Of a stretch of 56,004 nt of DNA, positions 8,301-17,141 are shown piece after piece. Below the pieces are notes generated by a model, which saw nothing but the letters and a program-made list of their open reading frames with translations, did not search any database and was not told the origin of the DNA. Each line of letters starts with the position of its first letter. Position 1 is the stretch's first letter. A program made the translations under genes and the position numbers. The stretch comes from Bacteroidota bacterium (GTDB taxonomy: Bacteria > Bacteroidota > Bacteroidia > Chitinophagales > LD1), in assembly GCA_947479455.1 (NCBI GenBank), contig CANJZE010000025.1, positions 1 to 56,004 of the forward strand, in the 5' to 3' direction.

Positions 8301-9850
8301 ATTGTACCGGGGTACGAAATTGAATCTACACATCCATCGGCATTTTGAACTACGAGTGTAGGTGTAAACTGTCCGGGGGTGTTGTAAACATGAGTAGGGT
8401 TCTGACCATTGCTAAAAGTTCCATCACCGAAACTCCAGTAGTAAGAAATAATAGGAACATTGGACGTGCTTTGGTTGGTGAAGTGCACTGTCAAAGGGGT
8501 ACATCCTCTCGTTGAATCAATTTCGAAATCGGCTTGTAAAGCGCCTACCGAAACTTGATTGCTTAAAGTTTGCGAGTTTATGCATCCGTTAGAATTAGCA
8601 ACACCCAATGTAACGGTAAAAGTTCCGTTGGTGGTGTAAGTATATGTAGGGTTTGGAGAAGTAGATGTATTTCCATCACCAAAATCCCAGGTATAACCTG
8701 TAGCACCTGGTGCATTGCTGGTAAAGTTAACGGTTAGTGGAGCAGAACAACTTGATGTATCATCAGCACTAAGCGAAAAACCAATTGGAGTAGAAACCGT
8801 GATATAATTTTGACCTATTACCGTGTCACGGCAGTTATTGAAAACAGCAATAAAAGTTATCGTGTATGTTCCATTGGTGGTGTATGTATGCAGCGGATTT
8901 TGTTGCGTGGAATGCGCATTGCCATCACCAAAATCCCAATCCCAGCTATTAGCAAAATTGGAAGTATCTGTAAATTGTACCGGTACTCCGTTGCAGGCAT
9001 TATTTGGTGAAGAAGTAAAACCCGCCATGACATTTGTTACACTAATTTGCGCATGCGCGGTATCCTGACAACCGAGTGTATCGGTCACCACTAATTGCGC
9101 ATCATAAACTCCATTGAAATAAACTTGCGTAGGATTTTGCAGAGCCGAAGTTCCCCCATTTCCAAAATACCAGGCATAACTCACCGCTCCATTCGTAGAT
9201 GTTCCGCTTCCGGTAAAATTGACTACCTGTGGCGAATTACAAGTTTGAACCGGTGTAGCCGAAGCATTTGAAGTGGGATGATTTCCGATGACCACATAAT
9301 TCGGTAATATCAAACTGGTTTGGCAACCGTTACTGTCTAAGGCAACAAGTGTAACATTATACGTTCCCGTAGCATTGTAACAATGGTTGGTATTAAACGC
9401 GCTAACCGGCAATGTTCCATCACCAAAATCCCAAACGTAATCTACTACACTACTTTCGCCAGGTATAGTTTGGTTAGTAAAATGAACGGTATGGCATGGA
9501 AAAATACAACCACGATTATCTGGTGCAGTAAAATTTACAGTAGCTGCCACAAAAACTCGAATTTGCAAATAGGCAGTATCGGTCGATGAACCGTTAGAGG
9601 CAATGTGCATGATGTTATAAATGCCTGAAGATGCGAATGAAGCTGTTGGGTTTTGAATATTCGAAGTGCCACTGCCATCAAAATCCCAAAAGTAAGTGGT
9701 AGGTCCACCGGTAGATAAATCCTGAAAATTCACAACTAACGGAGGACATCCGTAAAGCACAGAAGCCGACATTTGACAATTGACTTGTGCAGCTGCACGG
9801 TACAGAAAAAAACAGGTTAGTAAAATGAAGAATGTAAATTTCCTTCTCAC
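5333..9850 (-). CDS. Giant secreted PKD-repeat protein with type IX (type B) C-terminal sorting domain
   Basis: A 1505-residue secreted protein. The start is a GTG (9848-9850) giving the signal peptide MRRKFTFFILLTCFFLYRAA, cut near AAAQ. Thirteen PKD-like repeats follow, roughly residues 25-1150, each marked by a W-x-F-G-D-G core (for example YVWDFGDGT, WLWEFGDGS, WKWYFGNGD); the first reads WDFDGSG and the thirteenth, VADLGDGT, has lost the Trp. Repeats usually carry paired Cys. Next come three Ig-like segments with C-x-x-C pairs (CSDCRNP, CTTCRRP). The last ~90 residues, from VFVPNTFTPNNDDLNDVL through YDRWGHLVYESK to GNVTLVR, form the gliding-motility-associated type B sorting domain used by type IX secretion. 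Expected role: surface adhesin or structural protein. No type IX genes are adjacent. Divergent from the TonB-dependent receptor. Confidence 0.93.
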   Translation of the reverse strand: MRRKFTFFILLTCFFLYRAAAQVNCQMSASVLYGCPPLVVNFQDLSTGGPTTYFWDFDGSGTSNIQNPTASFASSGIYNIMHIASNGSSTDTAYLQIRVFVAATVNFTAPDNRGCIFPCHTVHFTNQTIPGESSVVDYVWDFGDGTLPVSAFNTNHCYNATGTYNVTLVALDSNGCQTSLILPNYVVIGNHPTSNASATPVQTCNSPQVVNFTGSGTSTNGAVSYAWYFGNGGTSALQNPTQVYFNGVYDAQLVVTDTLGCQDTAHAQISVTNVMAGFTSSPNNACNGVPVQFTDTSNFANSWDWDFGDGNAHSTQQNPLHTYTTNGTYTITFIAVFNNCRDTVIGQNYITVSTPIGFSLSADDTSSCSAPLTVNFTSNAPGATGYTWDFGDGNTSTSPNPTYTYTTNGTFTVTLGVANSNGCINSQTLSNQVSVGALQADFEIDSTRGCTPLTVHFTNQSTSNVPIISYYWSFGDGTFSNGQNPTHVYNTPGQFTPTLVVQNADGCVDSISYPGTIDVGLSIIPTFTASPLVQCVNQLVTFTDLTQGVPGTAVYLWDFGDGQTSNLVDPDHFYSDTGTYDITLTITNQGCRGDTIKLDYILIVVPKADFYFDFDCANPTTVAFQDSSQGADTWLWEFGDGSTDNVQNPTHTYATQGNYTVTLIVSNILTGCVDSIQKTLPIGTPDANFTADTTNGCYPLTVHFSDTSTFASGWLWSFGDGAFSNQQNPTHTYSDTGRFTVTLMINPGDSCNDSIVRLNYITAYGIRGFISATPNTGCLPLNVAFRDSTSSFLGIVNSWKWYFGNGDSSSVHHPNYTYTTQGSFQAKLIVNDNHGCKATLNKTITPRNIEALFTSDTAVCPGESVHFENTSLSSNQFEWYFGDGTSSILHDPDHTYTSSGSYTVTLIAKNTTFGCSDTLVLPNFMNVDTPIANFFVNSNFSPCPPFPVQFYNTTNRQDLQWLWYFGDGDTSTERAPLHVYFFPGDYDVALVAWDSSGCRDSIIYLDYIRVRGPIGHFTASTDSGCTPLSITITGTTQSTVASVADLGDGTAFTDSINLSHTYISVGTFYPVYTLTDSVGCVVAYPVDTITVGLIPYPNLPSDTTVCRGNYVQFDLTYGDYFDWQANLSPNYLSCSDCRNPICSAPDTITYIVTATTNIGCQAKDTITVNVDALPLIFPGISFRICPNDTLQLSAGPGVASAVWSPNLYITDTTIVNPKVFPPDTQIYRVTGTNSTGCSISRIVKVWLIDKVVADLSLADTLVCDGGDIQFMLNVREASFNDTSFLWSPAAYLNSTIVEDPILSAPVGDYNYTVIVSSSTCIADTETVHVTIAPNPYVEAGDDQTVTEGTQIQLYAASPDNVNYQWFPVEDLSCTTCRRPFLTATQSQHIPVVVTNTFGCKDTAYVDIKVVSCDPTMVFVPNTFTPNNDDLNDVLFVRGIGLRSLDYFRVYDRWGHLVYESKNISEGWDGRINGKEADVATYVYLMKGVCSSGSTIEKSGNVTLVR

Positions 9851-10114
9851 TCGGTGTAGTTCGTTTTAATCAAGATGCAATTTAATACAATAAGTGTTGC
9901 ATCCTTTGTTTTGCAATACTCGGTTATTCCTGCTCAATTAAACTCATAATCAAATGAAAATGTTTCAACGCAAGGTTCTTGATTTAAATGAAAACTACAC
10001 GGTCATACAAAGTTTTGTTTGTAAAGCCAAAAATTCGTTCTGTTGATAACCTCTCTCCTATAAAAAGCACGGCTACCTAAAAATTCTATTTTTGGCTGCA
10101 CGAAAAATTCGCTT

Positions 10115-12469
10115 ATGCAGAAGATTTACCCTTTAATAATTTTCATTTTACTGTTAAGTAACGTCTATAGCCAAAAGGCAAGGGTGTTGGGTACCGTGAG
10201 AGATGAACGCGATAGCATAATGATGGGAGTTACCGTAGCTGAAAAAGGAACATCGAATGGTACCGTTACTGATTTCGATGGCAAGTACTTCTTAGAAATA
10301 GACCCAGGCACCCATATTCTCGAGTTCCGGTTTGTGGGATATGAAAGCCGTAGTTTCCCTGTTACAAGTTTTGATAATAAAGACAAATACCTCCACGTAA
10401 AAATGGGTGAGGATGTTAAAGAACTCGACATTCTCGTAGTAACCGGCTCCAAGTACGAAAAGAAATTGAGCGAAGAAGTAGTTTCAATGGAGGTGCTCAA
10501 AGCCACCACCATCAACCAGAGCAGTGCTAAAATGGATGAAGCCATGAATAAAGTTCCTGGGGTAAATATGCTTGGCAAAACAATTTCTATTCGCGGTGGA
10601 AGCGGATTTAGCGATGCTACCGGAAATCGTGTGCTCGCATTACTCGATGAAATGCCCATCATTAGTCCTGAGAATGGAAGCATAAGATGGGAGACAGTAC
10701 CTATCGAAGCGCTTGAACAAGTGGAAGTAATCAAAGGTTCTTCTTCAGCTTTGTATGGTTCATCGGCTTTGAACGGAGTACTGAATATGCGCACCATTAA
10801 CCCTAAGCCCGAAATGGTGAACAAGCTTTTACTCAACTTTGGTTTTTATGATCAACCTCGCCAGTTAACTTGGAGCAATTGGTGGAAACGTAAAAGTATA
10901 AACAGACGGGGCGATACCATTCAACGAGTGGAGCACCCTATGTTCGGTGGCGGACAGTTTTTACATGCCAAACAATATGGCGATTTTGGGGTAGTTGTTT
11001 CCGGTGCTTACAATCAAGACCAAGGCTTTCGTCAGAATAACGATTACAAAAGAGTGCGCTTAAGTACTAAACTACGTTACACGCCTCACAAACTTGCTAA
11101 CCTAACTATTGGCATCAATGCCAATTTTTTCCATGAAAACCTCAAAGACTTTTTTATTGCCTCGGGAACCGCCACCCGCATGTATCTGCCGGCAGAAGTC
11201 ACCCTCACCCGAACTCGTACTTTCAATATTGACCCTTACATAAACTATTACGACAAACACGAAAATAGGCATAGTATAAAATTCAGAGTTTATAACACTA
11301 TGTATAATTCGAATGCCGGAGTGGCAGCAGGTGGTTCTGGCGATAGTACCCTTTCCACCCAATACTATCTGGATTATAGTTTTTTACGAAATTTTAAAAA
11401 GATACATTTAGTTATAACCGCAGGAGCGGTTGGCTACTACTCACTTATTAAGGGTAGGACATTCGGGACACTTACCAGCGCCTTTTATAACGCCAGACCT
11501 GTAATGGGTGCTTCTGCTTACATACAAGTAGAAAAAAAGTTTTTTACCAAACTGACACTTTCAGGCGGAATGCGTTTTGAATTTGCACAGCTTGATACGG
11601 CTATTGTTTATTATCCATTTCATTCTTTGCATGGAATGACAAAAACGTATACTTCCGGCAGCCCTGTGGCTCCATTGTTTCGTTTTGGTTTAAATTATCA
11701 AGCAACTGAGGGAACCTTTATTCGCGCTTCTATAGGGCAAGGTTTCCGTTATCCATCTATGGCCGAAAAATTTATTCATACCATAAGAAGTGGTGCTGAA
11801 GTTTTTCCTAATGCACAACTTAGACCCGAAAGTGGTTGGAGTGCCGAAGTGGGAATTAAACAAGGAGTAAAACTCAGTAAATGGATGGCTTACTTTGATG
11901 TAGCAGGTTTTATTATGCAGTATCGCGATATGATAGAGTTTCAAAATTACGAAACTGATTCAGTAACACACGGTATACCCTTTCAAGCAATTAATGTAGA
12001 GCATGCCCGTATTATGGGTGTAGAAGTTTCGGCTGTAGCGAATGGCAAAATTTTTGGTATTCCTCTCAACTTCCTAATAGGCTACACTTATCTTGATCCC
12101 AGAAATTTAGATTATGACCCTGCCAATCCTAACTCTACCAAAATTCTGAAATACAGAATTCAACATTCGGCTAAGGCAGATATTCAAACCAATTACAAAG
12201 GACTTACGATTGGGCTTAGTGCTTTCTATAGCAGCTTTATGAAGAATATTGACAATGGTGCTATTGGCGCGCTCTCCGTGGTGAAAGAATTTCGCGCGAC
12301 ACATAATAAAGGCGCTTTCGTAATGGATGTTCGCGCTGGTTACAGCTATAAAGAAAAAGCCACTTTCGTATTCATTTGCAAAAATGCACTCAATACAGAG
12401 TATATGCTTCGACCTGCTTTAATAGAAGCACCACGCAACTATACTTTTCAGGTGGGGTATAATTTTTAG
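10115..12469 (+). CDS. TonB-dependent outer-membrane receptor
   Basis: A 784-residue outer-membrane transporter. It has a signal peptide (residues 1-19, ending NVYSQ), then a carboxypeptidase-D-regulatory-like domain (residues ~22-105: VLGTVRDERDSIMMGVTV and GTVTDFDGKYFLEI), a plug domain (~125-235: VPGVNMLGKTISIRGGSGF, VEVIKGSSSALYGSSALNGV) and a 22-stranded barrel ending in aromatic Phe (YTFQVGYNF). This is the usual Bacteroidota receptor layout. There is no SusD partner, so siderophore, vitamin or metal uptake is more likely than glycan uptake, but the substrate is not readable. A TATTTTTG at 10087-10094 fits the -7 promoter consensus, without an obvious -33 element. Confidence 0.92.
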   Translation: MQKIYPLIIFILLLSNVYSQKARVLGTVRDERDSIMMGVTVAEKGTSNGTVTDFDGKYFLEIDPGTHILEFRFVGYESRSFPVTSFDNKDKYLHVKMGEDVKELDILVVTGSKYEKKLSEEVVSMEVLKATTINQSSAKMDEAMNKVPGVNMLGKTISIRGGSGFSDATGNRVLALLDEMPIISPENGSIRWETVPIEALEQVEVIKGSSSALYGSSALNGVLNMRTINPKPEMVNKLLLNFGFYDQPRQLTWSNWWKRKSINRRGDTIQRVEHPMFGGGQFLHAKQYGDFGVVVSGAYNQDQGFRQNNDYKRVRLSTKLRYTPHKLANLTIGINANFFHENLKDFFIASGTATRMYLPAEVTLTRTRTFNIDPYINYYDKHENRHSIKFRVYNTMYNSNAGVAAGGSGDSTLSTQYYLDYSFLRNFKKIHLVITAGAVGYYSLIKGRTFGTLTSAFYNARPVMGASAYIQVEKKFFTKLTLSGGMRFEFAQLDTAIVYYPFHSLHGMTKTYTSGSPVAPLFRFGLNYQATEGTFIRASIGQGFRYPSMAEKFIHTIRSGAEVFPNAQLRPESGWSAEVGIKQGVKLSKWMAYFDVAGFIMQYRDMIEFQNYETDSVTHGIPFQAINVEHARIMGVEVSAVANGKIFGIPLNFLIGYTYLDPRNLDYDPANPNSTKILKYRIQHSAKADIQTNYKGLTIGLSAFYSSFMKNIDNGAIGALSVVKEFRATHNKGAFVMDVRAGYSYKEKATFVFICKNALNTEYMLRPALIEAPRNYTFQVGYNF

Positions 12470-12473
12470 ACAT

Positions 12474-12501
12474 AAAAAAAGCGAGGCTGTTACCTCGCTT
12501 T
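12474..12501 (-). terminator. Intrinsic terminator of tRNA-Arg
   Basis: The stem AAAGCGAGG/CCTCGCTTT (12478-12486 and 12493-12501) has a 6-nt loop. Read on the minus strand it begins one base past the tRNA 3' end and is followed by a run of seven T, so it terminates the tRNA transcript. On the plus strand it lies 8 bp past the receptor stop codon and may also help end that transcript, although the T-run there is short. Confidence 0.85.
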
Positions 12502-12502
12502 G

Positions 12503-12576
12503 TGCTCCCGAAGGGAGTCGAACCCCTAACCTTCTCATCCGTAGTGAGATGCTCTATCCAGTTAAGCTACGGGAGC
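12503..12576 (-). tRNA. tRNA-Arg (anticodon ACG)
   Basis: A 74-nt cloverleaf on the minus strand. The acceptor stem GCTCCCG pairs with CGGGAGC, the anticodon stem TCTCA pairs with TGAGA around the loop CTACGGA (anticodon ACG, read as ICG after deamination), and the T loop GTTCGAC is intact. The discriminator base is A, and the 3' CCA is not encoded. It decodes CGU, CGC and CGA. Confidence 0.97.
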
Positions 12577-12675
12577 AATATTTTTTTCTTTTTCTTCTCC
12601 CCGCCTAACATTCCCGCAATCCTTGCGTGACGTCTATTCTGTTAAGTTGGAAGAGTATTCCTTTAAAAAGGAGCG

Positions 12676-12683
12676 CAAATATA
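12676..12683 (-). promoter_or_regulatory. Putative -7 promoter element for tRNA-Arg
   Basis: On the minus strand this reads TATATTTG, an exact match to the Bacteroidota -7 consensus TAnnTTTG, about 100 bp upstream of the tRNA 5' end. A clear TTTG -33 box at 17-20 nt spacing is not visible, which lowers confidence. The rest of 12577-12790 shows no gene. Confidence 0.4.
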
Positions 12684-12790
12684 AAACTTCAACCCAATTT
12701 TTAAACCGCTTCGTATTAAAAAGCAAACTAAAAGTGTTTCATTTTTTTAGGCGGTCATAAAACGTAGTTTGTTTCTATTGCAATTTCGAT

Positions 12791-13798
12791 TTAGAAACTT
12801 CCCTTCTCTATATCCTTAAAATAAGCCAACAGATATTTGAAATAATTTTCCTGGTCGTCCCACATGGAAAGGTGACTGCCCTTTTCGCAAATGTGCATGC
12901 GGCTGTTTGGAATAAGTGATTTCATTTTTTCAATATCCGCAACGCGCATACTGTCGTATCTTCCTACAAGCAGCAACGTTTTAATCGCAATTTTATGCAG
13001 GTCATTCCAGCGATCCCAGTCTTTAAAAGTTCCGGTTACTACAAATTCATTATTGCCTTGCATGGTGTTGTAAACCGGAAGCGCTAAGTGCCTAAACATG
13101 CGCGTTACCGGCTCTGGCCAAGGTAGCACGCGGCAAATGTGTTTGTTATAAAGTTCATTGATGAGCAACTCCTGATATTCTTTTGCATCCCATTGTTCTT
13201 TCGCTTCATATTGCTCCATCATCTTCACCGTTGCCGGTGGAAACTTATCGCGCAATTCATTCACATATTTCAGATAGGAAGGAATGCTTGCTGTCATGTT
13301 CGAAATGATTAAACCCTTCAGATTTTTTCCATACTTCAATGCGTATTCAATGCCCAGCATTCCGCCCCAACTTTGTCCGTACAGATAAAAACTTTCTAAA
13401 CCCAAACCTTTACGCACTTGTTCAACTTCCTCGGTAAAGCGTTCCATGTTCCAAAGATTCTTGTTGTCGGGTTTGTCGGAATACTCTGAACCAAGTTGGT
13501 CGTAGTAATAAAACTCAATGCCTTCCATCGGCAAAAAATCTTCGAAACATTCAAAGTATTCGTGTGTGCATCCGGGTCCTCCATGCAACGTGAGCACTTT
13601 TATTTTTCCGTTACCTACTTTCTTCGTCCACACTTTGTATCCGCCATCAATCTCAATCATTTTCACACCACCTGTTTTTATTTCTCCGGTCTGATATTGC
13701 CAACTCACGGGCGGTTTAGAAAATAAACTGGCGAGTGGAAGCGATGATAAAGCCAAAGCGAAATTGGCCTTCAGATAATCTTTACGGGTTAGTGGCAT
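12791..13798 (-). CDS. Proline iminopeptidase-family alpha/beta hydrolase (peptidase S33)
   Basis: A 335-residue hydrolase. The HGGPG motif (residues 72-76, oxyanion hole), the nucleophile elbow GQSWGG (Ser143), the acid in VGRYDSM and the catalytic His in EKGSHLSMWD make a full catalytic triad of the proline iminopeptidase family. These enzymes release N-terminal proline or other residues from small peptides. An N-terminal stretch (residues 10-27, ANFALALSSLPLASLF) is hydrophobic and may act as a signal or anchor, so a periplasmic location is possible. It is a single gene, divergent from the TPR gene across a repeat-bearing spacer. Strict proline specificity cannot be claimed. Confidence 0.87.
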   Translation of the reverse strand: MPLTRKDYLKANFALALSSLPLASLFSKPPVSWQYQTGEIKTGGVKMIEIDGGYKVWTKKVGNGKIKVLTLHGGPGCTHEYFECFEDFLPMEGIEFYYYDQLGSEYSDKPDNKNLWNMERFTEEVEQVRKGLGLESFYLYGQSWGGMLGIEYALKYGKNLKGLIISNMTASIPSYLKYVNELRDKFPPATVKMMEQYEAKEQWDAKEYQELLINELYNKHICRVLPWPEPVTRMFRHLALPVYNTMQGNNEFVVTGTFKDWDRWNDLHKIAIKTLLLVGRYDSMRVADIEKMKSLIPNSRMHICEKGSHLSMWDDQENYFKYLLAYFKDIEKGSF

Positions 13799-13838
13799 AC
13801 AATAGAATTTTAAAAAAGTTGAAAAAAATTGAAGTGAT

Positions 13839-13890
13839 GCTTCGACAAGCTCAGCATGACAAAAGGTGCTGTCACCTTGAGCTTGTCGAA
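13839..13890. repeat. Paired inverted copies of the TTCGACAAGCTCAG repeat
   Basis: The left arm 13841-13860 and the right arm 13871-13890 are reverse complements with two mismatches in 20 and a 10-nt spacer, like a REP/BIME unit. The left copy is identical over about 26 bp to the copy at 35031-35055. It lies between divergent genes, so it is not a terminator here. Confidence 0.9.
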
Positions 13891-14023
13891 AGGCGAAGAT
13901 GAGAAATAGAAATTGCTTTTTTCAATAGACACCTAAACATTACTGTTGAAATTCATCAGGTGTATTCTACAGTTGGCGGTACACCAATAAATAACTTTAA
14001 CGCGTTAATTAAGAAACACTAAA

Positions 14024-17000
14024 GTGCTTAAGCGTATTTTCTCAGGCTTTATCTTTTCAATTCTGCTTTTTGCTGTACGTGCACAGCAAACGCAAATCTA
14101 TGCAGACGCTGAAGCACCATTCATAAAAGGCTTGGAGTTATTTGATGAGAAGAACTACCCGAGTGCGCGCGAAAAATTTGAAGAAATCTACAAGCAACCT
14201 AAAACTGCTGTATCGCATACCAATGAGGTGATGATGCAAAATCTCGAATACTACATTGCCGTTTGCGCCACCGAAGTAAATGATAAAGATGCCGAGCAAC
14301 TGCTACTCAGTTATTTCAAGAAGTATCATGAAACCGATAAGCGCAGATTGATTTATTTCTACCTTGGTAAATACTATTACCGCAACAACAATTACACCGT
14401 TGCCATTACCTACTTTACCAAAATAAACATTGACGATTTAAATAACGACCAGATTTACGATTACAAATTTCAATTGGCGTATTCATATTTCACCAAGAAA
14501 AAATTTACAGAAGCCAAACCGCTTTTCTCTTCTATAAAAGACATAAAGGATAAATATTTTTATCCCGCCACTTACTACTACGCTTTCATTTGTTTCTACA
14601 CCAAGGACTATATCGAGGCACTCAAAAACTTCAGCCTAATTGAAGATTCGAAAATGTATGCATCGGTGATTCCTTATTACATCGCGCAGATTTACTACAT
14701 CAAAAAAAATTTTGACTATGTGATTTCTTACATAAACAAAAGTTTGGGAAACCCTGCGGTCCTATATAAAGAGGAAATGCGTTTTATGTTGGGTCAGGTT
14801 TATTTTCAGCGAAACGATTATGAAAAAGCTTTGCCGCTGATTGAAAATTATGTTACGCGCTCATCTAAAATGCGCAAGGAAGATATTTACATGCTCGCTT
14901 ACTGTCAATATCAAACTGCGGCTTACACTAAAGCAATTGAAAACTTTAAGCAGTTGAATTTGTTGCAGGAAACGCTTGGACAAAATGCGACTTATTCATT
15001 AGCAGATTGCTATTTGAAAACCAATCAAAAAGAAAAAGCACGTGCTGCATATCAAAGTGCAGCCAGTATGAATTTTGATGAAGCCATTCAGCAGAATGCG
15101 CTGTTTAACTACGGTAAACTTTCCTTCGAACTCGGTTTCAGCACAGAAGCCATTCAGAGTTTCGAAAATTATTTGGAAAAAAATCCTGCAGGACTTTATA
15201 CCGATGAAGCCAATGAATTATTAGCGGCTGTATTGGTGCAAACCAAAAATTACGAGCGCGCTTATAAAATAATGGAGAGTTTGAAAAGCGAAAGTGCTTT
15301 GCTCAAAGAAGCGTATCAAAAGGTGACTTATTTCCGCACAGTGGAATTATTTAATGATAAAAAGTTGAGCGAAGCTCTTCAACTTTGTAACAAATCGTTG
15401 AAGTATTCTTTCAATTCGGCATTGCATGCTTTGTCGCTTTATTTAAAAGCAGAAATAATTTATACCAATGGAGGTTATGAAGAAGCCGCTCCGCTTTATT
15501 TGCAGTTTATTCAGTTAGCCGATAATGCAGTGGAGAAAAAGGGAGAGGCAACAAAGTTTCGTGCGTATTACAATACGGGCTATTGTTCATTTAAGCAAAA
15601 GAAGTATGAAGATGCTTCGCTGTATTTTGGCAGTGCGATTGAAGAATCAAAAACTACAATTGATTCTAAGGGAAAAACTTCTTTGCTGCCCGATTTATAT
15701 CTGCGCTTTGCCGATTGCGCTTTCATATGCAAGAACTACAACAAAGCCATTACCGCTTACGAAAAGATTGTAGACATGCGCTGGAGCAGTGCAGAATATG
15801 CGCAGTTTCAAAAAGGAATCATTCTCGGCTTACAGGGAAAAGATGAAGAGAAAATTGCCGCTATGAAAATGCTTACGGCTAATTATCCTTCTTCGAATTT
15901 TACCGAGCGGGCATTTTTTGAAATTGGTGAAACAGAATTAGAGCAGGGCAATTTTGCGGCTTCGCGCACAGCTTTTCAAAACATCATCAACAAAAACAGT
16001 AGCAGTGCACTGCTACCTAAATGCTATTTGAAAATTGCGGTGATTGATTACAACAGCGGAAAGAAAACTGAAGCGGTAGAAGATTACAAAGCGGTTGCTA
16101 TAAAATTTCCGAAATCGCAGGAAGCTATACAGGCATTGGATGCACTCAAAGACCTTTGTGTTGAACTCGGAAGAGCCGATGAGTATTTCGATTTTGTAAA
16201 GAACAATTCGAACATCACTATTTCTTCTTCCGAACAGGATTCGCTTTTATTTCAAAGTGCCGATAACGTATACAATGCGAATGATTGCACACGAGCCATC
16301 TCGCTTTTCGGAAATTATTTAAACAAATTTCCGTATGGTTTCTTCGCCAGCGAAGCGCACTGGAAAAAATCGGAGTGTCACACTAAAGCAAAAGATTTTC
16401 TTTCTGCACTTACCGATTACGAAGCAATTATTCAAAACAAATACAGCAAGTATTTTGAACGCGCCTTGCTCAAAGCTTCGGGCATTGCTTATTACGAGTT
16501 GAGCAATTTTGAAAAAGCAAATGCTTTTTACAAACAGCTTTATATCGTAAGCACATCGGCACAAAATACTTACACGGCCATGATGGGTTCCATGCATTGC
16601 GCGGTAAAACTGAACCACACCGATGAAGTAATTGAGTATGCCGACCAACTGATTAACTCGGGTAGCGCAAAAGATGCCGATTGGCAAGAAGCGTTTTACG
16701 AAAAAGGGAGAGCTTATTATTCGAAGAACGATAAAGACTTTGCGCTCTCGGCTTTCAATCGCGTAACCGAAATGCCGGTAAGTGAAAAAGCGGTGGAATC
16801 AAAATACATGGTGGCAAAAATTCTTTTTGAGCAGCAGAAATACAAGCAGTCTTTGGATACCTGTTTCAAGGTAAAAAACCGCTATTCGAGTTACGAGTAT
16901 TGGGTAGCGAAAGCGTTTATTCTAATTGCTGATAACTATTACGAACAGGGCAATTCGTTTCAGGCAAAAGCCACGCTCGAAAGCATTGTAGAAAATTATG

Positions 17001-17140
17001 AAGGCGATGCAGCCGTGTTGCAGGAAGCAAAAGACAAACTCGAAAAAATAAGAACCGAAGAGTTAAACAAGTCGAAGATTATACAGACTGTGCCGAGCGA
17101 TACGTTGATTATGGAACAGGATTCAATTTTAAACAAGTAG
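14024..17140 (+). CDS. Large tetratricopeptide-repeat protein
   Basis: A 1038-residue protein built of TPR units. The start is GTG at 14024, giving the signal peptide MLKRIFSGFIFSILLFAVRA and a mature end QQTQ. Repeats run from about residue 25 to 1010 and show the W/L-G-Y-A-F-A-P pattern, for example YYIAQIYYIKKNFDYVISYI, FMLGQVYFQRNDYEKALPL and AYYELSNFEKANAFYKQL. It is probably periplasmic. The stop codon is one base before the ATG of the next gene, an outer-membrane barrel, so the two are translationally coupled and probably act together. I recall TPR/barrel pairs of this kind in other Bacteroidota, with no established function. The final residues have no sorting domain. Confidence 0.85.
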   Translation: MLKRIFSGFIFSILLFAVRAQQTQIYADAEAPFIKGLELFDEKNYPSAREKFEEIYKQPKTAVSHTNEVMMQNLEYYIAVCATEVNDKDAEQLLLSYFKKYHETDKRRLIYFYLGKYYYRNNNYTVAITYFTKINIDDLNNDQIYDYKFQLAYSYFTKKKFTEAKPLFSSIKDIKDKYFYPATYYYAFICFYTKDYIEALKNFSLIEDSKMYASVIPYYIAQIYYIKKNFDYVISYINKSLGNPAVLYKEEMRFMLGQVYFQRNDYEKALPLIENYVTRSSKMRKEDIYMLAYCQYQTAAYTKAIENFKQLNLLQETLGQNATYSLADCYLKTNQKEKARAAYQSAASMNFDEAIQQNALFNYGKLSFELGFSTEAIQSFENYLEKNPAGLYTDEANELLAAVLVQTKNYERAYKIMESLKSESALLKEAYQKVTYFRTVELFNDKKLSEALQLCNKSLKYSFNSALHALSLYLKAEIIYTNGGYEEAAPLYLQFIQLADNAVEKKGEATKFRAYYNTGYCSFKQKKYEDASLYFGSAIEESKTTIDSKGKTSLLPDLYLRFADCAFICKNYNKAITAYEKIVDMRWSSAEYAQFQKGIILGLQGKDEEKIAAMKMLTANYPSSNFTERAFFEIGETELEQGNFAASRTAFQNIINKNSSSALLPKCYLKIAVIDYNSGKKTEAVEDYKAVAIKFPKSQEAIQALDALKDLCVELGRADEYFDFVKNNSNITISSSEQDSLLFQSADNVYNANDCTRAISLFGNYLNKFPYGFFASEAHWKKSECHTKAKDFLSALTDYEAIIQNKYSKYFERALLKASGIAYYELSNFEKANAFYKQLYIVSTSAQNTYTAMMGSMHCAVKLNHTDEVIEYADQLINSGSAKDADWQEAFYEKGRAYYSKNDKDFALSAFNRVTEMPVSEKAVESKYMVAKILFEQQKYKQSLDTCFKVKNRYSSYEYWVAKAFILIADNYYEQGNSFQAKATLESIVENYEGDAAVLQEAKDKLEKIRTEELNKSKIIQTVPSDTLIMEQDSILNK

Positions 17141-17141
17141 C

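Noticed and set aside
10165-10836. 223-codon open frame antisense to the TonB-dependent receptor gene
   Set aside because: It lies fully within the plug-coding region of a well-supported gene and shows no domain.
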